DNA of 64,000 nucleotides from Nitrosomonas sp. Nm84 (GTDB lineage Bacteria; Pseudomonadota; Gammaproteobacteria; Burkholderiales; Nitrosomonadaceae): NCBI RefSeq assembly GCF_003201565.1, contig NZ_QJJP01000008.1, positions 49,609 through 113,608 on the forward strand, given 5' to 3'. Of the stretch, positions 36,298 to 46,530 are shown piece by piece. The notes under the pieces were generated by a model that had not been told where the DNA came from, ran no database searches, and worked only from the letters and a program-made list of their open reading frames with translations. The position numbers were made by a program, and so were the translations under genes. Position 1 is the first letter of the stretch; the number at the start of each line of letters is the position of its first letter.

Positions 36298-36861
36298 CTA
36301 TGATTGATTACCGGCTTGAATGAACTCGACAAACCCAATGAGAAAATCCTCGAGTTGTTTACGTACCGCTGCATCCGTCATTTCGCCGGATTCATTGAAA
36401 ACTTGATGCGCCCGAGATACCAGTAATCGTCCACCGAACCATGGGCGCGTGCCTAATGTCCGTAGCACGGGCAACCAGGCATTCTGGGATAATACGGTAC
36501 CGAATCCACCGGGCGTCGCACCAATCACCGCAACCGGACGATTTCCAAAAATCCGCGCAGTTTCGCTCGGAGGCCGCGACAGCCAATCCAACGCATTTTT
36601 GAACACCCCAGGCATGGAATTGTTGTACTCTGGAGTAGCCAGCAATAACCCATCAGCAGCAGCAATGTGTTCTTGCAACGTAATGACTGCCGAGGGAACT
36701 CCTTCGGCAGTCTCCAGATCACCGTCGTAGAGCGGAATGCCTTTGAGTGTTGCAATTTCGAGCGCAGCGTTATGGGGTACCAGCTCTTTGGCGGCACGCA
36801 ACAGTGCGGTATTAAAAGAACCGCTCCGCAGACTTCCGGTAATCCCGATGATTTTTGTCAT
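36298..36861 (-). CDS. NADPH-dependent FMN reductase family protein
   Basis: The 187-residue flavodoxin-fold enzyme resembles ChrR/YieF-type quinone and chromate reductases. The FMN phosphate loop is GITGSLRSGSFNTALL near residues 6-21, and the second FMN-contact motif is LLLATPEYNNSMPGVFKNAL. GAGAGGA precedes the ATG. Likely roles are two-electron reduction of quinones or oxidants using NAD(P)H and protection from redox stress; the natural substrate cannot be read from sequence. It converges on the MFS gene 37 bp away and diverges from the YcaC-like pair. Confidence 0.9.
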   Translation of the reverse strand: MTKIIGITGSLRSGSFNTALLRAAKELVPHNAALEIATLKGIPLYDGDLETAEGVPSAVITLQEHIAAADGLLLATPEYNNSMPGVFKNALDWLSRPPSETARIFGNRPVAVIGATPGGFGTVLSQNAWLPVLRTLGTRPWFGGRLLVSRAHQVFNESGEMTDAAVRKQLEDFLIGFVEFIQAGNQS

Positions 36862-37291
36862 AGCATTTTCCTCTCATTGTATTGAAATACTTGTATTACT
36901 CATGAACAGCCTGAGACCTAAAAATACCATTGATCCCTTCAAATCCCGCTCTCCTGAGGAATTTCCACTCAACGCTGTACAAACATACTCAGCCGTCAAT
37001 CGACACTGCCTGTAGCAAGCAAATCGATGTTGCATAGCTTTGTTCTATATTCCCGAACAGTGATTTCGAGAAATATGGATTCTCAATTCATGTAGGAAAG
37101 TATAACCTTATCGCACCGAATCAAAATAGATGCTCGTAAAAATACGGTGCTGAGATTGTCACTTCTTATCAAACTCGGTTAGAAAAGTGATGGAGCATAT
37201 GTCATCTTGAGTACTCATCGACAGATTGCTCTCGGTAAGTAATTTTTTGTAACGCAGCTTCTTTATTGTAATCAAATCAAAGGAAAATACC
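36862..37291. other. Divergent intergenic region without a recognised gene
   Basis: This 430-bp stretch separates the FMN reductase (minus) from the first YcaC-like gene (plus) and must hold both promoters. The small palindrome GTATTGAAATAC at 36879-36890 lies just before the reductase Shine-Dalgarno and could be an operator. I see no convincing -35/-10 pair, RNA gene or repeat. Confidence 0.4.
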
Positions 37292-37924
37292 ATGAGCCAC
37301 ATCAATCCAAACGATACTACCATGCTATTGATCGATCATCAGAGCGGCCTGTTTCAATTAGTCAAGGATATCCCTGTGCCAGACTTGCGCCGCAATGCCA
37401 TTGCACTGGCTAAAGTGGCTACACTGTTGAAGATGCCGGTCATCACCTCGGCTTCGGTTCCTGATGGCCCGAACGGTCCGTTGATTCCGGAAATTCACCA
37501 AGCCGCCCCGCATGCCCAATATGTCGGACGCAAAGGCGAGATCAATGTCTGGGATAGTCCTGATTTTGTTAAGGCTGTCGAAGCGATTGGCCGAAAAACG
37601 CTGATTCTTGCCGGCACGCTGACCAGCGTGTGCATGGCTTTTCCTTCCATCAGCGCGGTCGCCGCAGGTTACAAGGTCTATGCTGTTGTTGATGCTTCGG
37701 GCAACTCGAGTGTAATGGGTACGGATCTGACCATTGCCCGCATCGTGCAAGCTGGCGTGATTCCGATCGACACACTTGCAGTTATTTCGGAATTGCAGCA
37801 AACCTGGAATCGACCGGATGCAATGAAATTTGCCGACATTTATGCAGATAATGCCATGCCGCATTACCGGTTGCTGATTGAAAGCTATGACAAAGCGCAA
37901 GCGGTACAGAAAACAAAAAGCTGA
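37292..37924 (+). CDS. Isochorismatase-family hydrolase (YcaC-like)
   Basis: The 210-residue cysteine-hydrolase fold protein has the nucleophile-supporting aspartate in [11 protein letters not shown] near residue 15 and the catalytic cysteine in [20 protein letters not shown] near residue 112. It shares the YcaC signature blocks [10 protein letters not shown] and [15 protein letters not shown]. YcaC-type enzymes form octameric rings; their substrate is not settled. AAAGGA precedes the ATG. It is 38 bp upstream of a second, more YcaC-like copy, so the two probably form an operon. The C-terminal half differs from the neighbour ([20 protein letters not shown]), so these are old rather than recent duplicates. 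Confidence 0.9.
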   Translation: MSHINPNDTTMLLIDHQSGLFQLVKDIPVPDLRRNAIALAKVATLLKMPVITSASVPDGPNGPLIPEIHQAAPHAQYVGRKGEINVWDSPDFVKAVEAIGRKTLILAGTLTSVCMAFPSISAVAAGYKVYAVVDASGNSSVMGTDLTIARIVQAGVIPIDTLAVISELQQTWNRPDAMKFADIYADNAMPHYRLLIESYDKAQAVQKTKS

Positions 37925-37962
37925 AACAAATATTCAACAATACCAACTACAAGGAATAAAAA

Positions 37963-38592
37963 ATGAACAAGACCTTTAAATACAATCGGCTTTCCAAAGA
38001 TGATGCGGCTTTATTGCTGGTAGACCATCAAGCTGGCTTGATTTCACTGGTACAGGACTTTTCACCAAACGAATTCAAGAATAACGTATTAGCCCTGACA
38101 GCCTGCGGCAAGTATTTCAAGCTACCGACAATCCTGACTACCAGCTTTGAAGATGGCCCAAACGGACCATTGGTTCCGGAAATCAAGGCAATGCATCCCG
38201 ATGCACCTTATATTGCACGCCCCGGCAACATCAATGCGTGGGACAACGAAGATTTTGTTCGTGCCATCAAAAAGACTGGCCGCAAACAACTCATTATCGC
38301 CGGCGTGGTCACTGAAGTCTGCGTCGCCTTTCCAGCGTTATCCGCAATCGAAGAAGGTTATGAAGTCTTCGTTGTCACGGATGCTTCCGGCACATTCAAT
38401 GAGGTGACCCGCGATGCAGCGTGGTTTCGAATGCAGTCAGCCGGTGTGCAGATGATGAGCTGGTTCGGTGTGGCATGCGAATTGCACCGCGACTGGCGTA
38501 ACGATATCGAAGGCCTGGGTGCCTTGTTCTCCAGTTATCTGCCGAACTACCGGAATCTGATGACGAGTTACTTTGCCATCAATAAAAAATAG
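37963..38592 (+). CDS. ycaC: YcaC-like isochorismatase-family hydrolase
   Basis: The 209-residue protein resembles E. coli YcaC closely from end to end: LVDHQAGLISLVQDFSPNEF, TTSFEDGPNGPLVPEIKAM, APYIARPGNINAWDNEDFV, and the cysteine segment IAGVVTEVCVAFPALSAIEE. It also has WFGVACELHRDWRNDIEGL and the C-terminal NYRNLMTSY. It probably hydrolyses an amide- or ester-like small molecule in the cytoplasm; the true substrate is unknown. AAGGA lies 7 nt before the ATG. It is the downstream partner of the paralogue at 37292. Confidence 0.92.
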   Translation: MNKTFKYNRLSKDDAALLLVDHQAGLISLVQDFSPNEFKNNVLALTACGKYFKLPTILTTSFEDGPNGPLVPEIKAMHPDAPYIARPGNINAWDNEDFVRAIKKTGRKQLIIAGVVTEVCVAFPALSAIEEGYEVFVVTDASGTFNEVTRDAAWFRMQSAGVQMMSWFGVACELHRDWRNDIEGLGALFSSYLPNYRNLMTSYFAINKK

Positions 38593-38610
38593 GAAGAAAT
38601 CCGATGTCAT

Positions 38611-38748
38611 GGTAGCTGCATCTAGTTTGTATTCTTCGATCAATAAACCAAAATAGGCGAGAAGCGCAGTTGATACGTCATCAATGCGTATTTTGAGCCT
38701 ATTTTTATTACCGCGCGGGCAATCCAAACTATTCTTCACGGCCTGTTA
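38611..38748 (+). mobile_element. MITE-like dispersed element, copy 3 (left end decayed)
   Basis: The segment from GGTAGCTG through AAATAGGCGAGAAGCGCAG, TTTTGAGCCTATTTTTATTA and the end CACGGCCTGTTA follows the same order as the copies at 34488 and 46357. The right terminal repeat is recognisable and the left one is lost. It fills most of the gap between ycaC and dapE. Confidence 0.55.
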
Positions 38749-38857
38749 GTACATCACTTGGTCGTATCGTCAGATATAATCAGTTTTTTTCTCGAACAAA
38801 GCGAACTTCTCATTCATATCATCAATAAAAGTTCAGCATCTCAAGCAGATCATTTAA

Positions 38858-40093
<1,236 letters not shown>

Positions 40094-40095
40094 AT

Positions 40096-40743
40096 TCAAA
40101 TTGCGTCAACTTCTCGAATATGGCGGTTGATTGTATCCAGCATGGCTTGGTGATTCAGATAATCAACCGCGATAGGAAGCATGAAATCTTTATGCACCAG
40201 CCGCAAAGATGGGTAGGAATAAACATCCATGCTCCTTGCCAGTTGAATGTTATGCTGCAACTCACTCTCTATCTGCCGGCTGGTCAAATCGTCGCTGAAT
40301 ACTGCCACATCCAGCCCAATCTCAGCGGCACATGCTTGCAATGTTTCCGGCAAGGATGGATTCTGCGCTTTTTGGTAATACGCCATCTGGATGGCTCGTA
40401 TCATTTTCGGAACAGCTTCTGCGCGTTGTTTTTGGGCCGCCAAAACAGCACGACAGGCCGGGTATGTTGAGCGCATCGGCGTATTACGCGACCAAAACTC
40501 CCAATTGAACCGAACTCCCGCAACCGTTTGTTCGATACGCTGCCAGGCTTGTTGCACCACTTTTTGCATCCCAGGCAACATCGGTTCCGTAGTATCCGGC
40601 GCCAGGCCGCCAGCGAGATAAACAATTTCAATATCTCGTGGCAAATCCTTCTGCAACGCCGTCCAGCTCTGGCTAAATGCATAACACCAACTGCACATCG
40701 GATCGTGAATGTAAAATAGGCGGGAATGAGTAGTTGGCATCAT
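40096..40743 (-). CDS. DsbA-family thioredoxin-fold oxidoreductase
   Basis: The 215-residue protein has the thioredoxin-fold start FYIHDPMCSWCYAFSQSW with a CSWC redox pair near residues 16-19, followed by a helical insert as in DsbA/FrnE-type proteins. It has MRSTYPACRAVLAAQKQ and a late strand with the cis-proline-like SYPSLRLVHKD. No signal peptide is present, so it is probably cytoplasmic, like FrnE or the 2-hydroxychromene-carboxylate isomerase relatives. It may reduce or isomerise disulfides or handle a glutathione-linked substrate; which is not decided by the sequence. It diverges from the lipoprotein gene at 40802. Confidence 0.85.
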   Translation of the reverse strand: MMPTTHSRLFYIHDPMCSWCYAFSQSWTALQKDLPRDIEIVYLAGGLAPDTTEPMLPGMQKVVQQAWQRIEQTVAGVRFNWEFWSRNTPMRSTYPACRAVLAAQKQRAEAVPKMIRAIQMAYYQKAQNPSLPETLQACAAEIGLDVAVFSDDLTSRQIESELQHNIQLARSMDVYSYPSLRLVHKDFMLPIAVDYLNHQAMLDTINRHIREVDAI

Positions 40744-40801
40744 AATCTGTGGTTAAATATCAAACTGTCATTCTATCGTCAAAAAACTCAATCTGCGCAA
40801 C

Positions 40802-41710
40802 ATGAATAATAGTTATACCCAAAATTGGCGCATGAGAACTACTTTGCAACGTTTTTCTGCACGCAGCGCCGTCATCGTCTTGCTGTTCCTGCTCGGCAGT
40901 TGCAGCATGCTGCGCATGGGCTACAATCAAGGCCCGCAATTGGTTTGGTGGTGGATTGATGGCTACGTCAACTTCAGCAATGACCAGACCCCGCACGTCA
41001 AACAGGCGATTCACCAGTGGTTTGACTGGCATCGCGCCACGCAGCTCCCGGAATATGCCACCTGGTTGTCCGCATTGCGCGGCCAGATCGACGACCCAAT
41101 CACGCCAGCGCAAGTCTGCGGTTGGTCTGAGGAACTACGCAACATCACTGCGCCAGCCCTCGATCACGCAGCGCAGCTCGGCGCGACATTGGTACCAGGC
41201 TTGGGCGAAGAGCAATTGCGCCACATCGCGCAGCGCTACGCCAAAGGCAATGACGAATTCCGCAGCGATTATCTGCAACCGACTGTGGAAGAGCGGCGAG
41301 AGGCATCCGCCCAACGCACAATCAAACGCATCGAAAACCTATACGGTCGCATTGATGACGCGCAACGGCGCCTGATTATCGACAATACCGCGGCCTCACC
41401 CTTCGACCCCGAAGCTTGGTTGGCCGAGCGCCAGCGCCGTCAGAACGAAGTTTTATTGACGTTACGCCGCCTGATCGCGGAACCAACCGAAACCGCGTCG
41501 ATTGTGGATACGCTACGCACCCTGATTGCGCATATCCAACGCTCCACCGACGCCGACTATCGCGCCTATCAAGTCAAATTGACGGAATACAACTGCGCTT
41601 TTATCGCACGTGTGCACAACAGCACCAATCATCATCAGCGCCGGCATGCACACGATAAATTAAAAGGCTGGGAAACCGACCTACGTACGCTGGCGCATGA
41701 TATTCGGTAG
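40802..41710 (+). CDS. DUF6279-like predicted lipoprotein
   Basis: The 302-residue protein begins with a long basic n-region, a hydrophobic stretch (AVIVLLFLLGSC) and a lipobox cysteine near residue 34, so it is probably lipidated and anchored to a membrane facing the periplasm. The mature part is mainly helical, with LVWWWIDGYVNFSNDQTPHV, a middle region PTVEERREASAQRTIKRIEN and a C-terminus rich in Arg and His. This pattern fits the DUF6279 family, whose function is unknown. A later ATG (MRTTLQRF at codon 11) would also leave an intact signal peptide. No operon partner is evident. Confidence 0.8.
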   Translation: MNNSYTQNWRMRTTLQRFSARSAVIVLLFLLGSCSMLRMGYNQGPQLVWWWIDGYVNFSNDQTPHVKQAIHQWFDWHRATQLPEYATWLSALRGQIDDPITPAQVCGWSEELRNITAPALDHAAQLGATLVPGLGEEQLRHIAQRYAKGNDEFRSDYLQPTVEERREASAQRTIKRIENLYGRIDDAQRRLIIDNTAASPFDPEAWLAERQRRQNEVLLTLRRLIAEPTETASIVDTLRTLIAHIQRSTDADYRAYQVKLTEYNCAFIARVHNSTNHHQRRHAHDKLKGWETDLRTLAHDIR

Positions 41711-41901
41711 CGCTGTGAATAGAACTTAAGGAATTCAGTTACTTGTGTCACAACCAGGGGGCTCCTGTCATTTTGTAAAAATGGCTGGCTAACTATTTAT
41801 TATAGAAGAACCGGCTTGCGTTTTATGGTTACCTTTAGCAAGCTGTCATATCTTTCTTGATGCTGATTTAGATGGCATCTGGAGTCATGGCGTAGAATCT
41901 A

Positions 41902-42987
41902 TTACTCCACGGTATAAGTTGTCATCATGCCTGCATCGATATGGTCGTTGACATGGCAGTGGTACATCCAGACACCTTTTACATCAGGCCGCATATCGAG
42001 CGTTTTGGTCGCAGCCGGCAACACCTCAGTTACATCCAAGCGATTGCCATTGTGTAAAAGCGTTGCACCATGCCAGTGCGGTGAATGAAGATCCACTTCA
42101 GTGCCCATGCCAAGAATATACCAGCGCACGCGCTCTCCTCTACGCATAACATACCCTTGGTTGTTGTTATATACCAGCCCATTGATACCATGCATCAAAT
42201 TGCTTTCCTGAAAATCTTCAGTTGTCGGATCACAAGAACCATTACAGGCAGAAATATTGGTTCTCAGGTGTAAACTGACGTTCTCATCAAACACACTAAA
42301 TAACGAGATAAACTCCCGATCAACATCGGTCGGTGTTCTATTCTGTCTTGCATGTCCTCTTCTAGTAATAATGATGGGGCCAATCAAACCGGTATTGGTG
42401 TCGGCGGACTCATCCACGTGACTGTGATAAATCCAGACGATCGACGATGGATCATTTTTACCGGGACCTGAACGCGCAGGAACATCCCAGATATAAGTGT
42501 GTTCCTTGCCCGGCGCAACCACGCCACCCGATTTATGATCGTTAGTTCCAGTATGAGCGTGTGCGACGCCTTCATGCGCCTTGGTGTAAAGAACACCATG
42601 CGGGTGAATACTTGCCGGGAAACGCGTATTGTTTTTGAAGTGAACAATAATTCTGTCTCCTACGGCCGCTCGAATGACAGGCCCCAGCAAACCAAGATGC
42701 TCTTCGTCGGCACCTCGTTGCTTGACGGCGCTAAATCCTTCGGTATATTCCCGGTAAATAGACTTTAAATAACGTCGTCCAATTCCTTGCTTTACAAATA
42801 CACGCTGGTCCGGGGTAAATTCATTGCCGGTCATTGGATTGACTGGAAAAGAAGGTGCATAATCCCAATACACTTCATCCGCTGCTATCCAATAAACCTG
42901 ATCTCCAGATTTAGCCCAAGCCGGATTACCGCTGATAATGGCCAATACCAAGGCTGCAGCAATACTGAAAATTTTATTTTGCAACAT
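41902..42987 (-). CDS. Two-domain multicopper oxidase (ceruloplasmin/laccase-like)
   Basis: The 361-residue exported protein begins with a signal peptide (IFSIAAALVLAIISGNPAWA) and has two cupredoxin domains. Copper ligands are visible: HPHGVLY near residue 128, VWIYHSHVD near 186, HSPHWHG near 298 and MYHCHVNDHIDAGM near 342. The last provides His-Cys-His and an axial Met for a type 1 copper. The equivalent site in domain 1 has Ser for Cys, so type 1 copper is in domain 2 only. Trinuclear copper sites would form between subunits, as in other two-domain oxidases. AGGAGG lies 9 nt before the ATG. A Fur-type palindrome upstream and the ceruloplasmin-like N-terminus (YWIAADEVYWDYAP) suggest a ferroxidase role, by inference. 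Confidence 0.9.
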   Translation of the reverse strand: MLQNKIFSIAAALVLAIISGNPAWAKSGDQVYWIAADEVYWDYAPSFPVNPMTGNEFTPDQRVFVKQGIGRRYLKSIYREYTEGFSAVKQRGADEEHLGLLGPVIRAAVGDRIIVHFKNNTRFPASIHPHGVLYTKAHEGVAHAHTGTNDHKSGGVVAPGKEHTYIWDVPARSGPGKNDPSSIVWIYHSHVDESADTNTGLIGPIIITRRGHARQNRTPTDVDREFISLFSVFDENVSLHLRTNISACNGSCDPTTEDFQESNLMHGINGLVYNNNQGYVMRRGERVRWYILGMGTEVDLHSPHWHGATLLHNGNRLDVTEVLPAATKTLDMRPDVKGVWMYHCHVNDHIDAGMMTTYTVE

Positions 42988-43145
42988 CCAGAAATTCCTC
43001 CTGATTCAATGTAACAACACGAGCGCGATGATTTGTGTGAACATTTCTTTAACGAAGCCGGCACCAATCATTCAAACACGCATGTCGTTTGTTATTGGCT
43101 GGCTACTTGTGAGGAAAGTGAAGTGGCTGGCTGAATTAGCGGCAA

Positions 43146-43160
43146 TGATAATTATTATCA
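43146..43160. promoter_or_regulatory. Fur box (perfect 7-1-7 palindrome)
   Basis: TGATAATTATTATCA at 43146-43160 matches the minimal 7-1-7 Fur motif TGATAATNATTATCA at every position. It lies 159 bp upstream of the multicopper oxidase start and 455 bp before the divergent FG-GAP gene, so the oxidase is the likelier target. Confidence 0.75.
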
Positions 43161-43389
43161 TCTGAGAAGTAAAACAATTTTTAGTTTATGTGTTTGATGA
43201 GTTTCTCCAACTGAAGAAAAAATACTGGATTGGTGAATGTTTCATATACGAACGATGCGCTCCCCTTCGTTTAGCGCATCCTATCGAGCTGTGACGGATT
43301 GCAACCGGCTTTGAGTTCTTTGACCATAAACAGACCCTCTTATGCACCACCCGCCCAGCATTTGCTCCAACTGTCTTTTACGTGGAAAG

Positions 43390-43417
43390 TTGTGTAAGAG
43401 TTCTTCCGGTGTAGACT
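43390..43417 (+). promoter_or_regulatory. Candidate promoter resembling those of the minus-strand FG-GAP genes
   Basis: TTGTGT (43390-43395), a 16-bp spacer AAGAGTTCTTCCGGTG, then TAGACT (43412-43417). The spacer shares TTCTTCCGGTGTAG with the TTTTTCCGGCGTAG of the promoters at 19041, 27403 and 29642. It would give a leader of about 190 nt. Apart from this and the Fur box, the 627-bp gap 42988-43614 shows nothing I recognise. Confidence 0.4.
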
Positions 43418-43614
43418 TATTCCTACAATTGTTTCACAATGATTATGACTTTATTTTGTAACCTCGCACAGGTGCATGCAGATTTGCCTATTCCCGCAGA
43501 TAATCACTGCGCATTTGACATGAGTGCATTTCCGGGCTGTAGCATAACAATCAGTGTGCAGGCGATTTTCTAATCCACGCTTTAACGATTAACACAACCA
43601 GGAAAAATACTACG

Positions 43615-46359
43615 ATGGCATTGACCGATCAGCAGCAGATTTCCATTCTGCAACTCACCCAGGCAATGTTCAATGCCACACCGGGTGCGATTTATCTGCA
43701 AGCGTTTGGTGGACAAATGATCGCCGAAAAATCTTTGTCCGAGCTGGCGCAATCTTTGTCAGGCAGCGATCTTTTCTTTGGTAGAAATTATTCTGCCGAT
43801 CTTACTCCTGGTCGGTTTGCGGTAGCCTTTGTTAATGATCTAGTAGGCAATCGCGCTTCCTTTGATAATATAGTCCAGGCAGCCGGCTATATCAGTAATA
43901 AAATGGCTGCCGGCACTACGCAAGCCGAATTGATCGCTGAATTGACCCAAGCGCTTTCTGCTATCCCTGCCTCGGATCCCGATTGGGGAGAAGCCTCCGT
44001 GCACTACAACGCCAGCATTGTGACAAAAGTTGTCGATCATCTGTTGGGGGATTCGGTAACGGCTGCCGACAAGGCTTTTGCAGTGGATTACATGCTCGCG
44101 CAAATGGCTGCCGGGCAAACTTTCGGATCAGTGGTCGAGTGGGCGATCACTGCGCTTGACAATGCTAACCGCGCCGATCCCACCTGGGGCGATGCGGCGG
44201 CGTTGTTTGATAATCGCATTGAAGTTTCCCAATATTACTCGGTTGATAAGGCGGGTTCCGCCACAGATTTAGCGATCCTGCAGAACATTCTGTCAGGCGT
44301 CACCGCAGACGTTACTTCTGTTGCTACTGCCAAGGCTGCGATTGATAGTTCCATCATTGACCTAAGCTTCGACCTAGCCAGCCTTGACGGCAGCAACGGC
44401 TTTCGCCTCGATGGAGCGGCGGCCAATGATTTTTCAGGTGGTTCGATCAGTAGCGCAGGAGATGTCAACGACGACGGTTTTGATGATCTGATCGTCGGGG
44501 CCCATGGCACTGACCCCAACGGCAGTTATTCCGGCTCCAGTTACGTGGTATTTGGCAAGGCCACAGGGTTTAATGCCGCGCTTGATCTATCCAGCCTTAA
44601 CGGCAGCAGCGGTTTTCGCCTGGATGGTGTGGCGACAGATGACGGAGCAGGTAGATCGGTCAGCACCGCAGGAGATGTCAATAACGACGGTTTTGATGAT
44701 GTGATCGTCGGCGCACCTAATCCTGGCTGGAACGGTAAGACGGGTTATTTGAGTAACAGTTATGTGGTGTTCGGCAAAGCATCCGGTTTCCATGCCACGC
44801 TCGACTTATCCGATCTGGACGGCAATAATGGTTTTCAACTGAAAGGCGTGGCGCTGGGTGATCTTTTAGGTACCTCTGTGAGTAACGCGGGTGATGTCAA
44901 CGGCGATGGCTTCGACGATGTGATTGTCAGTGCTCGCCGGGCCGGCCCAAATGGTTACGGATCCGGTGCCAGTTACGTGGTATTCGGCAAAGCTTCCGGA
45001 TTCAACGATACCTTGGATCTGTCGAATCTGGATGGCAGTAACGGTTTTCGCTTGGATGGTGTGGTAACGGGTGACGCATCGGGTGAATCAGTCAGCACCG
45101 CAGGAGACGTCAACGGCGACGGTTTTGCTGATCTGATCGTCGGGGCTCCTGGCGCTGACCTGAACGGCGATAAGTCCGGCGCCAGTTACGTAGTATTTGG
45201 CAAGGCGACGGGGTTCAACGCCGCATTAAATCTGTCCGATCTCAATGGCAGCAATGGCTTTCGCCTGGATGGGGTAGCGGAAAATGACCGTTCAGGCAGT
45301 TCGGTAAGCAGCGCCGGAGATGTCAATGGCGACGGTTTCGATGATGTGATTGTCGGCGCCTTCAACGCTAATCCTAACAGCGACAGATCCGGCGCCAGTT
45401 ATGTGGTATTCGGCAAGGCTACGGGATTTGATGCCACGCTTAATTTATCCAGCCTCAATGGCAGCAACGGTTTCCGTCTGGATGGAGGAATCACCGAATA
45501 CTCGGGCAATTCCGTCAGTGGCGCGGGAGATGTCAATGGTGATGGTTTTGACGATCTGATTATCGGTGCTTCGGGAAGCAGCAGCCCGAACGGTAATTAT
45601 TCCGGTGCCAGCTATATAGTATTCGGTAAATCCGCAGGATTTAATGCCACACTGAATCTGACCCGACTCAGCAGCGATGAAGGTTTCCGTTTGGATGGCG
45701 TGGCAACAGGCGACGAGTCGGGCAGTCAAGTCAGTAATGCAGGGGATGTCAACGGTGATGGTTTCGATGATTTAATGATCGGTGCCGCAAGAGCTGATCC
45801 GAATGGCGATTTCTCCGGCTCCAGCTATGTGGTGTTTGGCAGCAGCAGCCTTGGCGGCGGCAATGTGATCGAGGGTACATCCGGAGATGACAATCTCACA
45901 GGCACCTCGGCAACAGAAATCTTTGAAGCCGGCGCCGGCAATGACATAATGACCGGCGGCGGTGGCGCAGACGTATTTTATGGTGGTGCTGGTGCTGACA
46001 CCATTCACATAGCTGATCTCAACTTTCAACGAGTGGGTGGTGGTACCGACATCGATGAGTTGGCTCTGGGCAACAGTAACCTGGGAGTGAATCTGGTCAA
46101 TATTGGCGGCAAAATCAGCGGCATTGAAATGATCCGTCTGGCCGGCGACGGCATCAATTCGCTAACTTTAACCGCTGCGGATTTGCCCAGCCTGTCGAAT
46201 ACCACCGACACCTTAACAGTCATCGGCAATACCGGAGACCACGTCACCGTGCAAGGTAGTGGCTGGACTGACGGTGACAGCCGCAATGGTTTTCATGCGT
46301 ATATCCACGATGATGCAGTGCTGCTGGTCGGCATGCAGGTGACAGTCGATTTTATTTAG
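43615..46359 (+). CDS. FG-GAP/RTX secreted protein with helical N-terminal module (paralogue E)
   Basis: The 914-residue protein has three regions. Residues 1-245 are an alanine-rich helical module (MALTDQQQISILQLTQAMF, LAQMAAGQTFGSVVEWAITA) resembling the N-terminal part of some beta-proteobacterial S-layer-type or RTX proteins. Residues about 252-746 hold seven FG-GAP repeats with calcium loops. Residues 747-914 are the RTX module shared with paralogues A-D, ending HDDAVLLVGMQVTVDFI. There is no cleavable signal peptide. The stop codon TAG coincides with the first three bases of a MITE-like element, so the original terminus may have been altered slightly. A near copy follows at 46531. Confidence 0.88.
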   Translation: MALTDQQQISILQLTQAMFNATPGAIYLQAFGGQMIAEKSLSELAQSLSGSDLFFGRNYSADLTPGRFAVAFVNDLVGNRASFDNIVQAAGYISNKMAAGTTQAELIAELTQALSAIPASDPDWGEASVHYNASIVTKVVDHLLGDSVTAADKAFAVDYMLAQMAAGQTFGSVVEWAITALDNANRADPTWGDAAALFDNRIEVSQYYSVDKAGSATDLAILQNILSGVTADVTSVATAKAAIDSSIIDLSFDLASLDGSNGFRLDGAAANDFSGGSISSAGDVNDDGFDDLIVGAHGTDPNGSYSGSSYVVFGKATGFNAALDLSSLNGSSGFRLDGVATDDGAGRSVSTAGDVNNDGFDDVIVGAPNPGWNGKTGYLSNSYVVFGKASGFHATLDLSDLDGNNGFQLKGVALGDLLGTSVSNAGDVNGDGFDDVIVSARRAGPNGYGSGASYVVFGKASGFNDTLDLSNLDGSNGFRLDGVVTGDASGESVSTAGDVNGDGFADLIVGAPGADLNGDKSGASYVVFGKATGFNAALNLSDLNGSNGFRLDGVAENDRSGSSVSSAGDVNGDGFDDVIVGAFNANPNSDRSGASYVVFGKATGFDATLNLSSLNGSNGFRLDGGITEYSGNSVSGAGDVNGDGFDDLIIGASGSSSPNGNYSGASYIVFGKSAGFNATLNLTRLSSDEGFRLDGVATGDESGSQVSNAGDVNGDGFDDLMIGAARADPNGDFSGSSYVVFGSSSLGGGNVIEGTSGDDNLTGTSATEIFEAGAGNDIMTGGGGADVFYGGAGADTIHIADLNFQRVGGGTDIDELALGNSNLGVNLVNIGGKISGIEMIRLAGDGINSLTLTAADLPSLSNTTDTLTVIGNTGDHVTVQGSGWTDGDSRNGFHAYIHDDAVLLVGMQVTVDFI

Positions 46360-46500
46360 CAGGTCATTGAATAACGTTTTCGAGGCACCGGCACCAGGCA
46401 AGAACAGGCGAAAAGTGCAATTTATACGTGACAAATGAGCATTTGAGCCTGTTTTTAACACCGTAGCGGCTACGGAAGATAGTTTTTCAGCGATCTGTTA
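46357..46500 (+). mobile_element. MITE-like dispersed element, copy 2 (best preserved)
   Basis: This 144-bp element has imperfect terminal inverted repeats: TAGCAGGTCATTGAATAACG at the left and, read inverted, TAACAGATCGCTGAAAAACT at the right. Both begin with TA, as expected for Tc1/mariner-IS630-type insertion at TA. Inner complementary segments (AACAGGCGAAAA, GAGCCTGTTTTT) allow folding. It encodes no transposase. Its left end overlaps the stop codon of the preceding gene. Confidence 0.7.
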
Positions 46501-46530
46501 AAATCTGATTCAACCAGGAAAAACAATACG

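Noticed and set aside
36879..36890. GTATTGAAATAC palindrome as a definite regulator site
   Set aside because: Only 12 bp with arms of five; too weak alone, so it is mentioned only in the description of the intergenic region.
41711..41901. GGCTTGC and GCAAGC pair near 41813-41840 as a terminator
   Set aside because: The loop is about 18 nt and no T-run follows, so I do not call it.
42938..43165. 75-codon plus-strand frame covering the Fur box
   Set aside because: It overlaps the oxidase signal peptide and leader antisense and lacks coding features; the palindrome explains the conserved part.
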